A stretch of 33,061 nt of DNA from Corallococcus interemptor (GTDB lineage Bacteria > Myxococcota > Myxococcia > Myxococcales > Myxococcaceae). Position numbers and translations under genes: made by a program. The stretch is from NCBI RefSeq assembly GCF_003668875.1, contig NZ_RAWM01000099.1, forward strand, positions 1 through 33,061, in the 5' to 3' direction. The notes beneath the pieces were generated by a model. It was not told the origin of the DNA. It worked only from the letters and a program-made list of their open reading frames with translations, and ran no database searches. Below are positions 15,616 to 24,324 of the stretch, one piece after another. Numbering within the stretch: position 1 is the stretch's first letter; every line of letters begins with the position of its first letter.

Positions 15616-15941
15616 GGCCCTTCCCGGCAAAGGACCCCCGGCCGCCCGCGCCGGCCGCCAAGGCTCCGCCCCCCAAGGCTCCATCGATGCTCGCGCTGCT
15701 GGACGCGCTGGAGCAGCGGGTGGGCGCGGAGCTGGGGCAGCTGAAGCAGGGCGTGCAGCCGCTCCTGGACTCCGTGCGTGAGGGGCTGGTGGCGTTGGAT
15801 CCTCCCGGGGACGGGATGCTGCCGTCGCCCCAGGAGCAGGAGAAGCTGCGCGCGAAGCTGACCGCCACGCTGGAGGAGGCGGAGGACGTGCTGGAAGCGC
15901 TCCAGCTGGCCGTGAAGCCGGGCGGAAGGGGCGGCGGCTGA
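15597..15941 (+). CDS. Small T6SS protein of unknown function between tssL and tssM
   Basis: I do not recognise this family. Seen: up to 114 residues from a GTG at 15597; a TTG at 15612 that overlaps the tssL stop (TTGA) is an equally good start and would give 109. The N-terminus is Pro/Ala/Lys-rich ('KDPRPPAPAAKAPPPKAPS'), the rest forms two amphipathic helices ('LALLDALEQRVGAELGQLK', 'EKLRAKLTATLEEAEDVLE') separated by 'LDPPGDGMLPSPQEQ'. No signal peptide or membrane segment is visible. Inferred: a cytosolic partner of the TssL/TssM cytoplasmic domains, only from gene position and coupling on both sides (tssM starts 2 bases later). Confidence 0.65.
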   Translation: MVGLQLRPFPAKDPRPPAPAAKAPPPKAPSMLALLDALEQRVGAELGQLKQGVQPLLDSVREGLVALDPPGDGMLPSPQEQEKLRAKLTATLEEAEDVLEALQLAVKPGGRGGG

Positions 15942-15943
15942 CC

Positions 15944-18900
15944 GTGGGTGCGCTCCAGTCCCTCCTGGCGGCCTTGAAGGCCCACTGGGTGCTCGTGTTG
16001 GGCATCGGGGTGGTGCTCGCGGCCATTGGCGTGGGCGTGACGCTCTGGTGGCGCAAGCGGCAACAGCGGGGCCCTTCGCTCGCGGGCGAGCAGAAGCCGC
16101 TCGCGTCGGGGCAGCTGCTGGCCGTCCGCAAGAAGTTCCTGTCGAAGCTGCCGTGGCGCTTCCGCGCGTCCGTGCGGGACTTCCCCACGCTGGTGGTGCT
16201 GGGCCCCGCGGGCAGCGGCAAGTCGGACCTCATCGAAGCGGAGGTGGACTGGGAGCGGCAGCAGCGCCAGTTCATGCCCAGCTACACGGACGACCCGCTC
16301 CTCAAGGTGTTCCTGGGGCCGGAGGTCGTCGTGCAGGAGCTGGCGGCGCCCGTGCTGGAGGACGACTCGCACCACGCGCGGCGCGCGCTGCGCCGGCTGT
16401 GGAAGGCCACCTTCGGCGGCAAGCACAAGGGCCGGGCCGTCATCGTCCTGAAGGTGAGCTGGCTGCTGGAGACCTCGCCGGACGAGGTGAAGCGCGTCAC
16501 CCAGCTGTTGCGCGGCAAGGTCAATCTCCTGTCGGAGGTGTGCCAGTCGCCCGTGGAGACGCGGCTCGTCCTGACGCACATGGACACGCTGGACGGCTAC
16601 GCGGACTTCGCGCAGCTCCTGCGCAAGAACGGCGTGCCGCTGGAGCTGGAGGTTCCTCCGCGCGGCAGGGAAGGGGAGCTGGCCGAAGCGCTCCAGCCCA
16701 TGGAGAAGTACCTGGCGCTGGGCCTCACCTCGCTGTCGCCGGATGCGTTCGAGCGGCTGGCGAACTTCTACTCGCGCGGCGGCGAGGCCTTCGCGGCGCT
16801 GGGCCGCTTCGTGTCCACCCTGATGGAGGGCGGCTCGCTGGCGTTCCCGCTGAGCCTCAAGCGCGTCTACCTGTCCTCGCACGGCGCGGAGGCCCCGCCC
16901 ACGGGCGCGCTGGCGGTGCAGGGAGATCAGCCGGCGGAGCTGCTGGTCCGCGACTACCGCTGGACGCACCTGCGCCGGTGCGCGGTCATCCTCGCGGTGG
17001 GGTGCCTGCCGGTGCTGTTCGCGTACGCGCGGTTCTACGGGTTGATCCTGCGCACGCAGGACAAGCTGGACGCGTTCCAGGTGACGGTGCAGCGGCTGGA
17101 GGAGCGCAACCAGAGCGTGTCCGGCTCCGTGGTGGAGGCCCAGACGACCGACGCGGTGAAGGCCATGGAGCAGCTGTGGCACTCCACGCGCTACTGGCCG
17201 CCGCTGGCCCACAGCTTCACGGATGAGCGGGAGGAGCTGCGGGCCCGGCTCGCGCGCAGCATCCGGATGTCCTACCTCAAGCCGATGCTGGAGAAGTGCC
17301 AGGACCAGTGCCGGCGCTGCCCGAGCCAGATTCCGGGGTGCCAGCCCGCGCCCGTGTTCACCGGCCGGGGCACCCGCGCCGCGCCGTTGCCCGTGGCGCC
17401 CGCCGCGGACGACAGCTGCCACCAGGAGACGCTGTGCCGGCCGGAGCACGTGCTCTACACGCTGGGCGTGCTGTACAGCTCGCGCAACGAGGGCCTGGGC
17501 CACTTCATGCTGCGCAGCGTGCGTGGGCCGTACAAGAAGGAGCTCGGCTGGACGGCGGAGGCCTATGGCTTGAGCCTGTCCGACGGGGATCCAGACCGGA
17601 ACTGGCTGGACGCCATGGGCCTGGCGGAGCCGATGGTCGCCAACTACGTCATCGCCAGCGACAAGCCCTTCGCGGAGGACGTCCCCTGGACGCGCTGGCC
17701 CTACGGCTGGCTGACGATGGACAGCCTCCTGGGCCCGTGGCGCGAGCACCTCACGCAGCTGCAGGACGTGCTGTCCGCGAAGGAGCTGGATCTGTCCCGG
17801 TGGGCCGCGCTGGCGGGTGACCGGGAGCGCCTGCGCACGTCGCTGGCGGAGAGCGCGCCGTACTACTCCGCGCGCAAGCTGATGGACCTCATCAACGCGT
17901 CGGACGCGGAGCCGGACGCAAGCCAGCTGAAGGGCGTGGGCAGCCTGCTGGACTCGCTGGACTGGCAGCGCCAGAACCGCCAGACGCTGGAGGCCATCCT
18001 GCGCATGGAGGACGAGGCCGACACCGCCCTGCGCGCCGCCGCCCGGATGACGCCCGCGGAGCTGCTCACCCGCGCGGACGGCCTCTTCGCCCCCAGCGAC
18101 GGCGACGCGCGCTACCAGGTGGAAGTGCTCCGGCGCGACTTCACGTTCCGCCCCATGGACGTGTCCCGGCAGCTCCTGGACAAGGTCCTGCGCACGCTGA
18201 AGGAGACGGGCCGCACGCCGTTCAATGCCGATTCGTTCAACCCGCGCGCGGGCGAGACGACGTCGGAAGTCGCCAGCGAAGGGGTGGGGGACGACGACAC
18301 GGAGTTCGCCAGCGGGCAGGCCCCGGTGGTGGGCAAGGTGCTGGGCAAGGCCGCCTTCGACGCGCAGCTGGCCCCGCTGGTGGACGAGTTCACCACGCGG
18401 CTGGCCAAGTCCAGCCTGACGCGCGAGGAGGCCGTGGAGCGCGCCACCTTCGTGCAGGGCAAGGTGGAGACCTTCGCGAAGCGCTACGGCCAGGACCTGT
18501 ACGCGACGTACCGGGGCTACCGCTTCCGCACCACGCCGCGAGGCTCGCTGGCCAGCGACCTGTCCGTGCTGCTGCAGCCGTCCTCGCCGCTGGAGGCGAT
18601 GCTGCGCGACGTGGCGGTCCGCGCGGGCGTGGGCCCCCTGGAGAGCGAGTACTACGCGCCCATGCGCGAGGCGGTGGCGCCCTTCAAGCCGGTGGTGCAG
18701 CTGATGACCGCGGACAAGAACGGCGCGCTGACGGAGCTGGCCTCGTACACCACGCTGGTGTCGCAGCTTCAGCAGGAGCTGTCCGGACTGAAGCCCGCGA
18801 CGCCCAAGCCCGCCGCGCCCGCGAATCCGGCGGCGCCCGGGGCCGCTGGCGCGACGGCGTCCTCGGCCGGCTCGCAGCTGGCGGAGATGCTGTCGCCGGT

Positions 18901-19771
18901 GGGGCGGGTGGGGCTGAGCATGTTGTTGGAGGAGGAGGACTCGTACCTGCGCCGGGTGGACGCGTGGCTGGATCAGCACGGCCTGGTGGGCGAGTTCCGT
19001 CAGCCGTTCCGCCAGCCCTTCATCGTCGTGCGCAACCGGGGCCGCGCGGAGCTGGAGCGCGTCATCGCGGAGCAGTGGACCCACCAGGCCCGCCGCACGC
19101 TGGACCCGCTGGTGAAGCGCTACCCGTTCAACCCCAGCGCGTCGCAGGAAGTCGACCCCGTGGAGCTGGAGGTCCTGCGCCGCAAGGACGGGGCCTTCTG
19201 GGGCTTCGTCACGCAGGTGCTGGCGCCGGTGGTGGAGGAGCGCGGGACGGACTGGTCCCTGCGCTACCCGCTGAAGTCGCGGCTGCTCTTGCCGCCGCGC
19301 ATGCTCACCGCGCTGGGCCAGCTGGGCCGCCTGTCCAGGATGCTCTGGGATGACGAGGGCAAGCCGCGTCCCATCGCCATGCAGGTGCGCCCGCTGCCGC
19401 TGCCGACGGCGCCCACGCCGGACAGCTTCGTGACGCTGTCGTACCTGAAGTGCGGCGGGGCGGCGTCGTTCGGGTTCAACCAGCGGCCGGCGTGGAGCGA
19501 GTTCCCGCTGAGCTGGTGGAGCCCGCAGCCGTCGTCCATTGGCGTGGAGCTGCGCTCGCCGCAGCGGGATGGGAAGCGCTACCGCTCCATGGAGATGTCG
19601 GAGTCGTCGTGGAACTGCTTCCGCCTGCTGGAGTCCGCGACGCTGACGGATCAGCAGAACGTGGTGTGGGTGCTGCCGGGCCGTGGGCTGGCGGCGAACG
19701 AGAAGGTGCTGGAGATCAGCTTCGGGTTGCGCGGCGAGCCATGGGCGCCATTCCGTGGGGTGGTGCCATGA
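15944..19771 (+). CDS. tssM: TssM (IcmF), inner-membrane core protein with ATP/GTP-binding loop
   Basis: Seen: a GTG start, 1275 residues, the full family length. First membrane helix at about 15-36, Walker A GPAGSGKS at 87-94, then 'LTHMDTLDGYADF', which corresponds to the G4-like element, and a second membrane helix at about 346-368. The rest is the large periplasmic part, including an Ala/Pro linker near residue 950 and a beta-rich C-terminus that in the family binds TssJ. Known: TssM spans the inner membrane and, with TssL and TssJ, forms the channel through which the tube is fired. The intact Walker A suggests nucleotide binding. Its stop overlaps the start of tssJ (ATGA). Confidence 0.94.
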   Translation: MGALQSLLAALKAHWVLVLGIGVVLAAIGVGVTLWWRKRQQRGPSLAGEQKPLASGQLLAVRKKFLSKLPWRFRASVRDFPTLVVLGPAGSGKSDLIEAEVDWERQQRQFMPSYTDDPLLKVFLGPEVVVQELAAPVLEDDSHHARRALRRLWKATFGGKHKGRAVIVLKVSWLLETSPDEVKRVTQLLRGKVNLLSEVCQSPVETRLVLTHMDTLDGYADFAQLLRKNGVPLELEVPPRGREGELAEALQPMEKYLALGLTSLSPDAFERLANFYSRGGEAFAALGRFVSTLMEGGSLAFPLSLKRVYLSSHGAEAPPTGALAVQGDQPAELLVRDYRWTHLRRCAVILAVGCLPVLFAYARFYGLILRTQDKLDAFQVTVQRLEERNQSVSGSVVEAQTTDAVKAMEQLWHSTRYWPPLAHSFTDEREELRARLARSIRMSYLKPMLEKCQDQCRRCPSQIPGCQPAPVFTGRGTRAAPLPVAPAADDSCHQETLCRPEHVLYTLGVLYSSRNEGLGHFMLRSVRGPYKKELGWTAEAYGLSLSDGDPDRNWLDAMGLAEPMVANYVIASDKPFAEDVPWTRWPYGWLTMDSLLGPWREHLTQLQDVLSAKELDLSRWAALAGDRERLRTSLAESAPYYSARKLMDLINASDAEPDASQLKGVGSLLDSLDWQRQNRQTLEAILRMEDEADTALRAAARMTPAELLTRADGLFAPSDGDARYQVEVLRRDFTFRPMDVSRQLLDKVLRTLKETGRTPFNADSFNPRAGETTSEVASEGVGDDDTEFASGQAPVVGKVLGKAAFDAQLAPLVDEFTTRLAKSSLTREEAVERATFVQGKVETFAKRYGQDLYATYRGYRFRTTPRGSLASDLSVLLQPSSPLEAMLRDVAVRAGVGPLESEYYAPMREAVAPFKPVVQLMTADKNGALTELASYTTLVSQLQQELSGLKPATPKPAAPANPAAPGAAGATASSAGSQLAEMLSPVGRVGLSMLLEEEDSYLRRVDAWLDQHGLVGEFRQPFRQPFIVVRNRGRAELERVIAEQWTHQARRTLDPLVKRYPFNPSASQEVDPVELEVLRRKDGAFWGFVTQVLAPVVEERGTDWSLRYPLKSRLLLPPRMLTALGQLGRLSRMLWDDEGKPRPIAMQVRPLPLPTAPTPDSFVTLSYLKCGGAASFGFNQRPAWSEFPLSWWSPQPSSIGVELRSPQRDGKRYRSMEMSESSWNCFRLLESATLTDQQNVVWVLPGRGLAANEKVLEISFGLRGEPWAPFRGVVP

Positions 19772-20262
19772 AGGGCAGGGGCGTGAGGCTGGCGGCGGGA
19801 CTGGTGACGGCGGTGGTCGCGGGCAGCTGCGCGGCGCCCAGCCTGACGGTGAACGTGAAGGCGCCGCCGGGCACCAACCAGGGCCGGCCGCTCTACATGC
19901 TCATCCGCACGGTGTCGAAGACGTCCATGACGGAGGGCTACTCGGACGTCGCGGCCAAGGTCATCAGCCCGGACGAGTCCGTGCTCCAGACGGTGGTCAT
20001 CTACCCGAGCAACACGAAGCAGGTGAAGGTGCCCCTGCCGCCGGAGCAGGCGGTGGCGGTGAGCTTCCTCTTCACCACGCCGAATGGAGCCTGGCAGGCG
20101 CTCTTGGACGTGCCGGTGCCCAAGACGGTGGACATCGAGCTGCAGGAGAGCCGCATCCGCACGGACCTGCCCAAGGGCGTGCCCGCGCAGGAGTCCTCGC
20201 CTGCGGCGCCCAAGGCCCCGGAAGCGCCCAAGGCGCCCGAGGCCGTCGCGACGCCCAAGTAG
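19768..20262 (+). CDS. tssJ: TssJ-like outer-membrane lipoprotein
   Basis: Seen: 164 residues starting at the ATGA overlap with tssM. A lipoprotein signal runs to Cys21 ('LVTAVVAGSC'). A beta-sandwich-like part follows (about 25-125) with 'PLYMLIRTVSK' and 'AVSFLFTTPNGAWQALLDVP', which correspond to the TssJ strands, then an Ala/Pro/Lys repeat tail ('PKAPEAPKAPEA'). Known: TssJ is attached to the outer membrane by lipid and binds the TssM C-terminus. Position at the end of the tssLM genes supports the call even though the sequence is divergent. It is the last gene of the T6SS operon and converges on a minus-strand gene 9 bases away. Confidence 0.85.
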   Translation: MKGRGVRLAAGLVTAVVAGSCAAPSLTVNVKAPPGTNQGRPLYMLIRTVSKTSMTEGYSDVAAKVISPDESVLQTVVIYPSNTKQVKVPLPPEQAVAVSFLFTTPNGAWQALLDVPVPKTVDIELQESRIRTDLPKGVPAQESSPAAPKAPEAPKAPEAVATPK

Positions 20263-20271
20263 GGCAGGGCG

Positions 20272-22395
20272 TCAGGACGCGAGCGCGTCCAGCTTCGGGC
20301 CCAGCGCGTTCAGCGCGGCCGTCACCCGGCCGTTCGCCGCCGTCACCGGCTTCGCGAAGGCCCCCGCCTGGAGCTGCGCGCCAATCGCGTCCAGCGGTGA
20401 GAGCAGCTGCGGCTTCTGTCCCGTGGCCTGTGTGGACACGGAATCCACCTGCGTCTGGGCGCCCGACTTCAGGCCCTCCGCGCGCTGCTTGAAGGCCGCC
20501 AGCGCGGAATCGGCCTGGGTGGTGAGGGAGGTCTCCGCGCTGCCTCGGGCCGTCTCCAGCGACGTCAGCCCGGCCGTCACGGACGTGTTCGTGGTGCCCA
20601 GGTGCGAATCCAGGCGGCCCTTCGCGGACGTCACCTGGCCCTCCGCCGAGTCCCGCGCGGACTGCATGGCCTGCACCGCCGCGTCGATGCCGGAGCCCAC
20701 CTGCGCGTCCAGGGCCTCCAGGCGCTGGGGCACCTGCGTGTCCAGCGGCGTCACCCGGGCGGCCACCTGCGCCTTCATGGCCTCAATCTGCTGCACGCCC
20801 TGATCCTTCACGGTGCCGATCTGCGTGACGGCCGCGGCGACGATCTGGCCAATTTGAGTCGAGGCCTGCTCGATGCCCTGGAGGACGGACTGGGTGAGCG
20901 TGCCCATCTGCGTCACGGCCTGCGTCGTCGCCGTGTCGATCTGCGTCTGCGCCTGGGTCTGCACCGTCTCCACCTGCGAGACGATGGTCTTCTGCACAGC
21001 CTGGAGCTGCGTGCCCACCTGGGACGAAATCGTTCCCAGCTGCGTGGTGATCTGCCCCACCACCTGGCTGATGCCCTGCACGGCGGGGCTCACCAGCGGC
21101 TTGGGCAGGTCCGCGGCCGGGATGGCGTCCAGCAGGCCCATGGCGCGCTCCAGCAGTGACTCCAGCGAACCGACGATCTGCTGGAAGAGGGTCTGGAGCT
21201 GTTCGAGCAGCTGCGGCAGCGACTCGAACAGCGCCATCACCTGCTGCTTGAGGGCGCTGATGGTCGCGACCAGCGTGTCCAGCGTGGTGAAGGCGGCCTC
21301 CAGCGTGGCCTTCAACGGCGCCTTGATGGTCTCCACCGCGGTGAGCGCGCCCTGCACCACGCCGTCGATGGTGCCGCTCACCGTGGTGATGGCGCTCTCC
21401 ACCTGCTGCTGCACCTGGTCGATGAACTTCTCCACCGCCGTGAGCTGCGCGGTGACGCTGGCCACCTGGCCGCTGATGGTTCTTCCCAGCGTGTCCAGCG
21501 CCCCGTCCGCCTGCGTCTGGCCCGCCGTGAGCGACGGGGCCACCTGGGTGTCCAGCGGATCCACGATGCCGGCCGCCGCCGCCGCCGCGGCCATCAGTTG
21601 ATCCACCAGCGTCTTGCGCTGACCCTCCAGCGCGGACTGCTGCTGCTGGTGGGCGTCCTTCGCCGTCGTGCCCGCGTTGACGATCTCCTGGTGCAGCGCC
21701 TCCAGCGCGCTCACCGGGTCCTTCACCGCGCTGTCCAGCGTGGAGGTGAGCTGCGTGCTGCGGCCCGTCGCCGCATCACGCGAGGTGGCCAGCCGCACCA
21801 GCACCGCCGCCAGCGCCGCTCCGAGGGTGGAGCCCACGCCCGTCAGGTCCTGCGTGAGCTGCGAGCGCGTCTGTTCAATCAGCGCGTAGCCCTGCGCGCG
21901 GCGGGCCTCGGTCTCCTCCTTGGAGCCCTTGCGCTTGGCGAGCTTCGCGTCGAAGGACTTCTTGTCCGCGTCGCACTTCTGGGCCACCTGCTGCTGGAGC
22001 GCGGTGAGCTGCCCCTGGGACGCCTCCGCGGAGGACTTCGCCTGCGCCTCCAGCCCCTGGCTCTTCGCCGTCGCCTCCTGGCCCAGCGACTCCGCCTGCG
22101 AGCGCGCCGTCGTGCTGGAGGCGGTCAGCGCCTGCTGATGCCCCTCCACCTCCGTGGCCAGCGACTGGAAGCGGGGGGAGGGGTCCGCCAACGTCACGTT
22201 CGCCGCGTTCACCTGCGCGAGCAGGCCTCCCAGCGCTGCGCTGATGGAGGGGCGCAGCGCGGAGACCTGCTCCACCACGCCCTGGGCCAGGGCCTCCACC
22301 TCGCCCTTGGCCGAGGCGAGGCGCGGCGTGATGCCGGAGCCGAAGCCCTCCACGGCCGCCTTGTGCTTCGCCACCGTGGCGCGCAGGTCGTTCAT
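20272..22395 (-). CDS. Large all-helical protein next to VgrG2, candidate T6SS cargo or scaffold
   Basis: I do not recognise a family. Seen: 707 residues, nearly all predicted helix and coiled coil, very rich in Gln, Thr, Ala, Ser, Val and Leu. I see no Trp, a single Tyr and a single Cys. The C-terminal half has an 11-residue-like rhythm ('QTQAQTQIDTATTQAV', 'GIEQASTQIGQIVAAAVTQIG'). The segment PLDTQV occurs twice, about 280 residues apart, hinting at an old duplication. There is no signal peptide. Its ATG overlaps the vgrG2 stop (ATGA), so it is made together with that spike. Inferred: cargo carried by VgrG2, a needle substitute, or a tape-measure or pore-like helical bundle. Composition also resembles apolipoprotein or phasin-type surface-active proteins. 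Confidence 0.75.
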   Translation of the reverse strand: MNDLRATVAKHKAAVEGFGSGITPRLASAKGEVEALAQGVVEQVSALRPSISAALGGLLAQVNAANVTLADPSPRFQSLATEVEGHQQALTASSTTARSQAESLGQEATAKSQGLEAQAKSSAEASQGQLTALQQQVAQKCDADKKSFDAKLAKRKGSKEETEARRAQGYALIEQTRSQLTQDLTGVGSTLGAALAAVLVRLATSRDAATGRSTQLTSTLDSAVKDPVSALEALHQEIVNAGTTAKDAHQQQQSALEGQRKTLVDQLMAAAAAAAGIVDPLDTQVAPSLTAGQTQADGALDTLGRTISGQVASVTAQLTAVEKFIDQVQQQVESAITTVSGTIDGVVQGALTAVETIKAPLKATLEAAFTTLDTLVATISALKQQVMALFESLPQLLEQLQTLFQQIVGSLESLLERAMGLLDAIPAADLPKPLVSPAVQGISQVVGQITTQLGTISSQVGTQLQAVQKTIVSQVETVQTQAQTQIDTATTQAVTQMGTLTQSVLQGIEQASTQIGQIVAAAVTQIGTVKDQGVQQIEAMKAQVAARVTPLDTQVPQRLEALDAQVGSGIDAAVQAMQSARDSAEGQVTSAKGRLDSHLGTTNTSVTAGLTSLETARGSAETSLTTQADSALAAFKQRAEGLKSGAQTQVDSVSTQATGQKPQLLSPLDAIGAQLQAGAFAKPVTAANGRVTAALNALGPKLDALAS
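20275..20290. terminator. Short perfect stem-loop between the convergent tssJ and helical-protein genes
   Basis: Seen: GGACGC-GAGC-GCGTCC, a 6-bp stem with a 4-base loop in the last codons of the minus-strand gene, 12 bases past the tssJ stop. It lacks T-runs. Possibly a weak shared terminator. Confidence 0.3.
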
Positions 22396-24317
22396 TTCAG
22401 CCCCGCGAGCGCGGCCTTGGCTTCAGCGGCCGCGCCGCCGAGCGCGCCCGCCTGTCCATCCAGCCCGTTGAGTGCGCCGGTGAGCTTCGCGCGGGACTCG
22501 GCGGCCTTGCCCTTCACCTGGGCCTCCGCCGCCGCGAGGGCCGCGCCCGTCTCCTCCGTCGCCGCGTTCAGCTTGGAGTTCACCGCCGCGGACGACTCCT
22601 TGTACGCCGCCGTCGCGTCGCTCACCGCGCCGTCCACTCCGGCGGTGAGGTCGCCCTTCGCCGTCTCCACCTGCGGCGTCACGTCGTACGTGGGCGTGGT
22701 GGTGGCGCCGCCGGAGTTCTCCTTCGTCTGGATGAGGAGGTGGCCCTCCGACAGGCGGATGATCTCCGTGTCGCTGGAGTTCACCCGTCCCAGGTTCCAC
22801 ACCGGCTTGTTGTCCTGGTAGTCGTGCGTGAGCGCCGTCTGGTTCGTACCGTTCTTGCCGAAGAGGATCTGATCCCCCTGGCTGTCCTGGGGCATGCGCA
22901 CGCCTTCGCCCCAGTCCAGGAAGCGGTGCAGCTCCGCGTGGTCGAAGTGCAGCGCGATGAGGGCCCGCTCGTTCTTGTACGGCGGGAAGTAGAACGTCCC
23001 CGGGAACTGGTTGGGCTCCGCCGGCACGCTCACCGTCTTGTTCCAGAGCGGAATCGCGACCCGGTAGTTCGTCACGGACGTCTTCTGATCATCCACCTGG
23101 AGGTAGATGCGGTCGGAGGCCTCGCCGCCGGGGCTGTGCACCTTGCCCTCGACGTAGATGGGGTAGCGGGGAGCGCGGTACGCGGGCAGCTCCGGCACCG
23201 GATCCGACTTCTGCTCCAGCAGCACGGAGAGGCTGACCGTGTAGCCCTGCATCGTCTCCTGCGGTCCGTCGTGCGGACCGGCCTGGAGCCCCACACCGTC
23301 GAAGGCCAGCTCCGCCACGCGGTGGTCTTCCCCCAGGCCGGTGAGGTCCGGGCTCCAGCGCCCTCCATCCAGCTTGAGCAGCGCCCCCGGGTGCAGCGCG
23401 ACGGGTGGCATGTCGCTGAACGTCAGCCGCAGGCGGCGCTTGCGCACGCGCAGGCGCCCCTTCTCCAGGGACTGGCGCTGCTCGGCCTCCGCCGCGATGG
23501 GCGTGCGCACCAGCATGTCGTGCTGGATGCCCGCGACGGCCTGGGACTGCTCCAGCGCGACCGTGGTGGCCCCGGCCCCGAAGGCGTTGAGCACCCGCGT
23601 GCTGTGACGGATGACGGGCGGCAGCTCCACGTCCACACGCGCCACGTGCTTGCGGCTGAGCCCGGTGACGGTGCCCGTGGCGGGCTTCTTCGCGGAGAAG
23701 GTGTACGTGTCCTTGGGGCTGTCGTAGGTGAGCACGCCGCCGCGCGTGTCCACGAACCAGAGGACGAAGTCGTAGAAGCTCGCGGCCGCCAGGTCGTCGC
23801 CGATGCCCAGGCACAAGAGCGCGTGCTTCTCCTCCAGCGCGTCCCAGTCGTAGGTGAGCAGCAGGCCGCCGGGCTTGTGCGCGTCCAGCAGCTCCGACAG
23901 CTTCTTCGCCGTGTGCAGCTCCACCGGGCGGTGCTGCTTCCAGAGGACCCGCGCGGGGTCCTCGAAGGTGACGGTGTACTGGCGGAAGGCCACCGCCACG
24001 CTGTCCTTGTTGCCGTGCGCGGTGCCGGAGAGGCGCTTCTCCGTGACGATTCCCTGCACCACCAGCGGCGTGGTGGGCGGGTCGAAGACGCCGGACAGCG
24101 CCAGGCGCACCCGCACCAGGTCCGGCTTGCTGAACGCGGTGAACAGCGCCGCGTCCGCCTTCTCCAGCGTCGTCCAGAACGTCAGCTCGCAGCGGAAGCC
24201 CGTGGGCGTCATCCGCAGCGAGAAGTCCTTCACCTGTCCACCGGGGATGGCGAAGGCCTGCTCGCCCGCGGTGACGGTCAGCTCCAGCTTCAGCTTTTCG
24301 GAGAAGGGGAGCGCCAT
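22392..24317 (-). CDS. VgrG2: spike hub with a helical C-terminal extension instead of a needle
   Basis: Seen: ATG at 24317 gives 641 residues and aligns with the start of the first VgrG (MALPFSEKLKLELTV against MAFADRLDLGLTLTI); a TTG two codons earlier is less likely. Hub and OB parts are paralogous to VgrG1 throughout ('TFEDPARVLWKQHRPVE', 'ASFYDFVLWFVDTRGGVLTY', 'YQDNKPVWNLGRVNSSDTE'). At the point where VgrG1 ends ('EGHLLIQTKENSG') this protein continues for about 95 residues of Ala/Glu/Lys-rich helix. No beta-needle is present in the protein or next to it. Known: C-terminal VgrG extensions carry or bind effectors. Inferred: the helix docks the 707-residue partner encoded immediately downstream. 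Confidence 0.87.
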   Translation of the reverse strand: MALPFSEKLKLELTVTAGEQAFAIPGGQVKDFSLRMTPTGFRCELTFWTTLEKADAALFTAFSKPDLVRVRLALSGVFDPPTTPLVVQGIVTEKRLSGTAHGNKDSVAVAFRQYTVTFEDPARVLWKQHRPVELHTAKKLSELLDAHKPGGLLLTYDWDALEEKHALLCLGIGDDLAAASFYDFVLWFVDTRGGVLTYDSPKDTYTFSAKKPATGTVTGLSRKHVARVDVELPPVIRHSTRVLNAFGAGATTVALEQSQAVAGIQHDMLVRTPIAAEAEQRQSLEKGRLRVRKRRLRLTFSDMPPVALHPGALLKLDGGRWSPDLTGLGEDHRVAELAFDGVGLQAGPHDGPQETMQGYTVSLSVLLEQKSDPVPELPAYRAPRYPIYVEGKVHSPGGEASDRIYLQVDDQKTSVTNYRVAIPLWNKTVSVPAEPNQFPGTFYFPPYKNERALIALHFDHAELHRFLDWGEGVRMPQDSQGDQILFGKNGTNQTALTHDYQDNKPVWNLGRVNSSDTEIIRLSEGHLLIQTKENSGGATTTPTYDVTPQVETAKGDLTAGVDGAVSDATAAYKESSAAVNSKLNAATEETGAALAAAEAQVKGKAAESRAKLTGALNGLDGQAGALGGAAAEAKAALAGLK

Positions 24318-24324
24318 GCGCAAG

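Noticed and set aside
15404-19084. 1226-codon minus-strand ORF opposite tssM
   Set aside because: Antisense shadow of a GC-rich gene: its residues are Arg/His/Leu/Gln-rich with no recognisable domain, while the + strand is a clear TssM with Walker A and membrane helices.
20084-20803. Overlapping + strand ORF past the tssJ end
   Set aside because: Ser/Arg/Ala-rich frame that runs against the minus-strand helical protein; no start site and no family resemblance.
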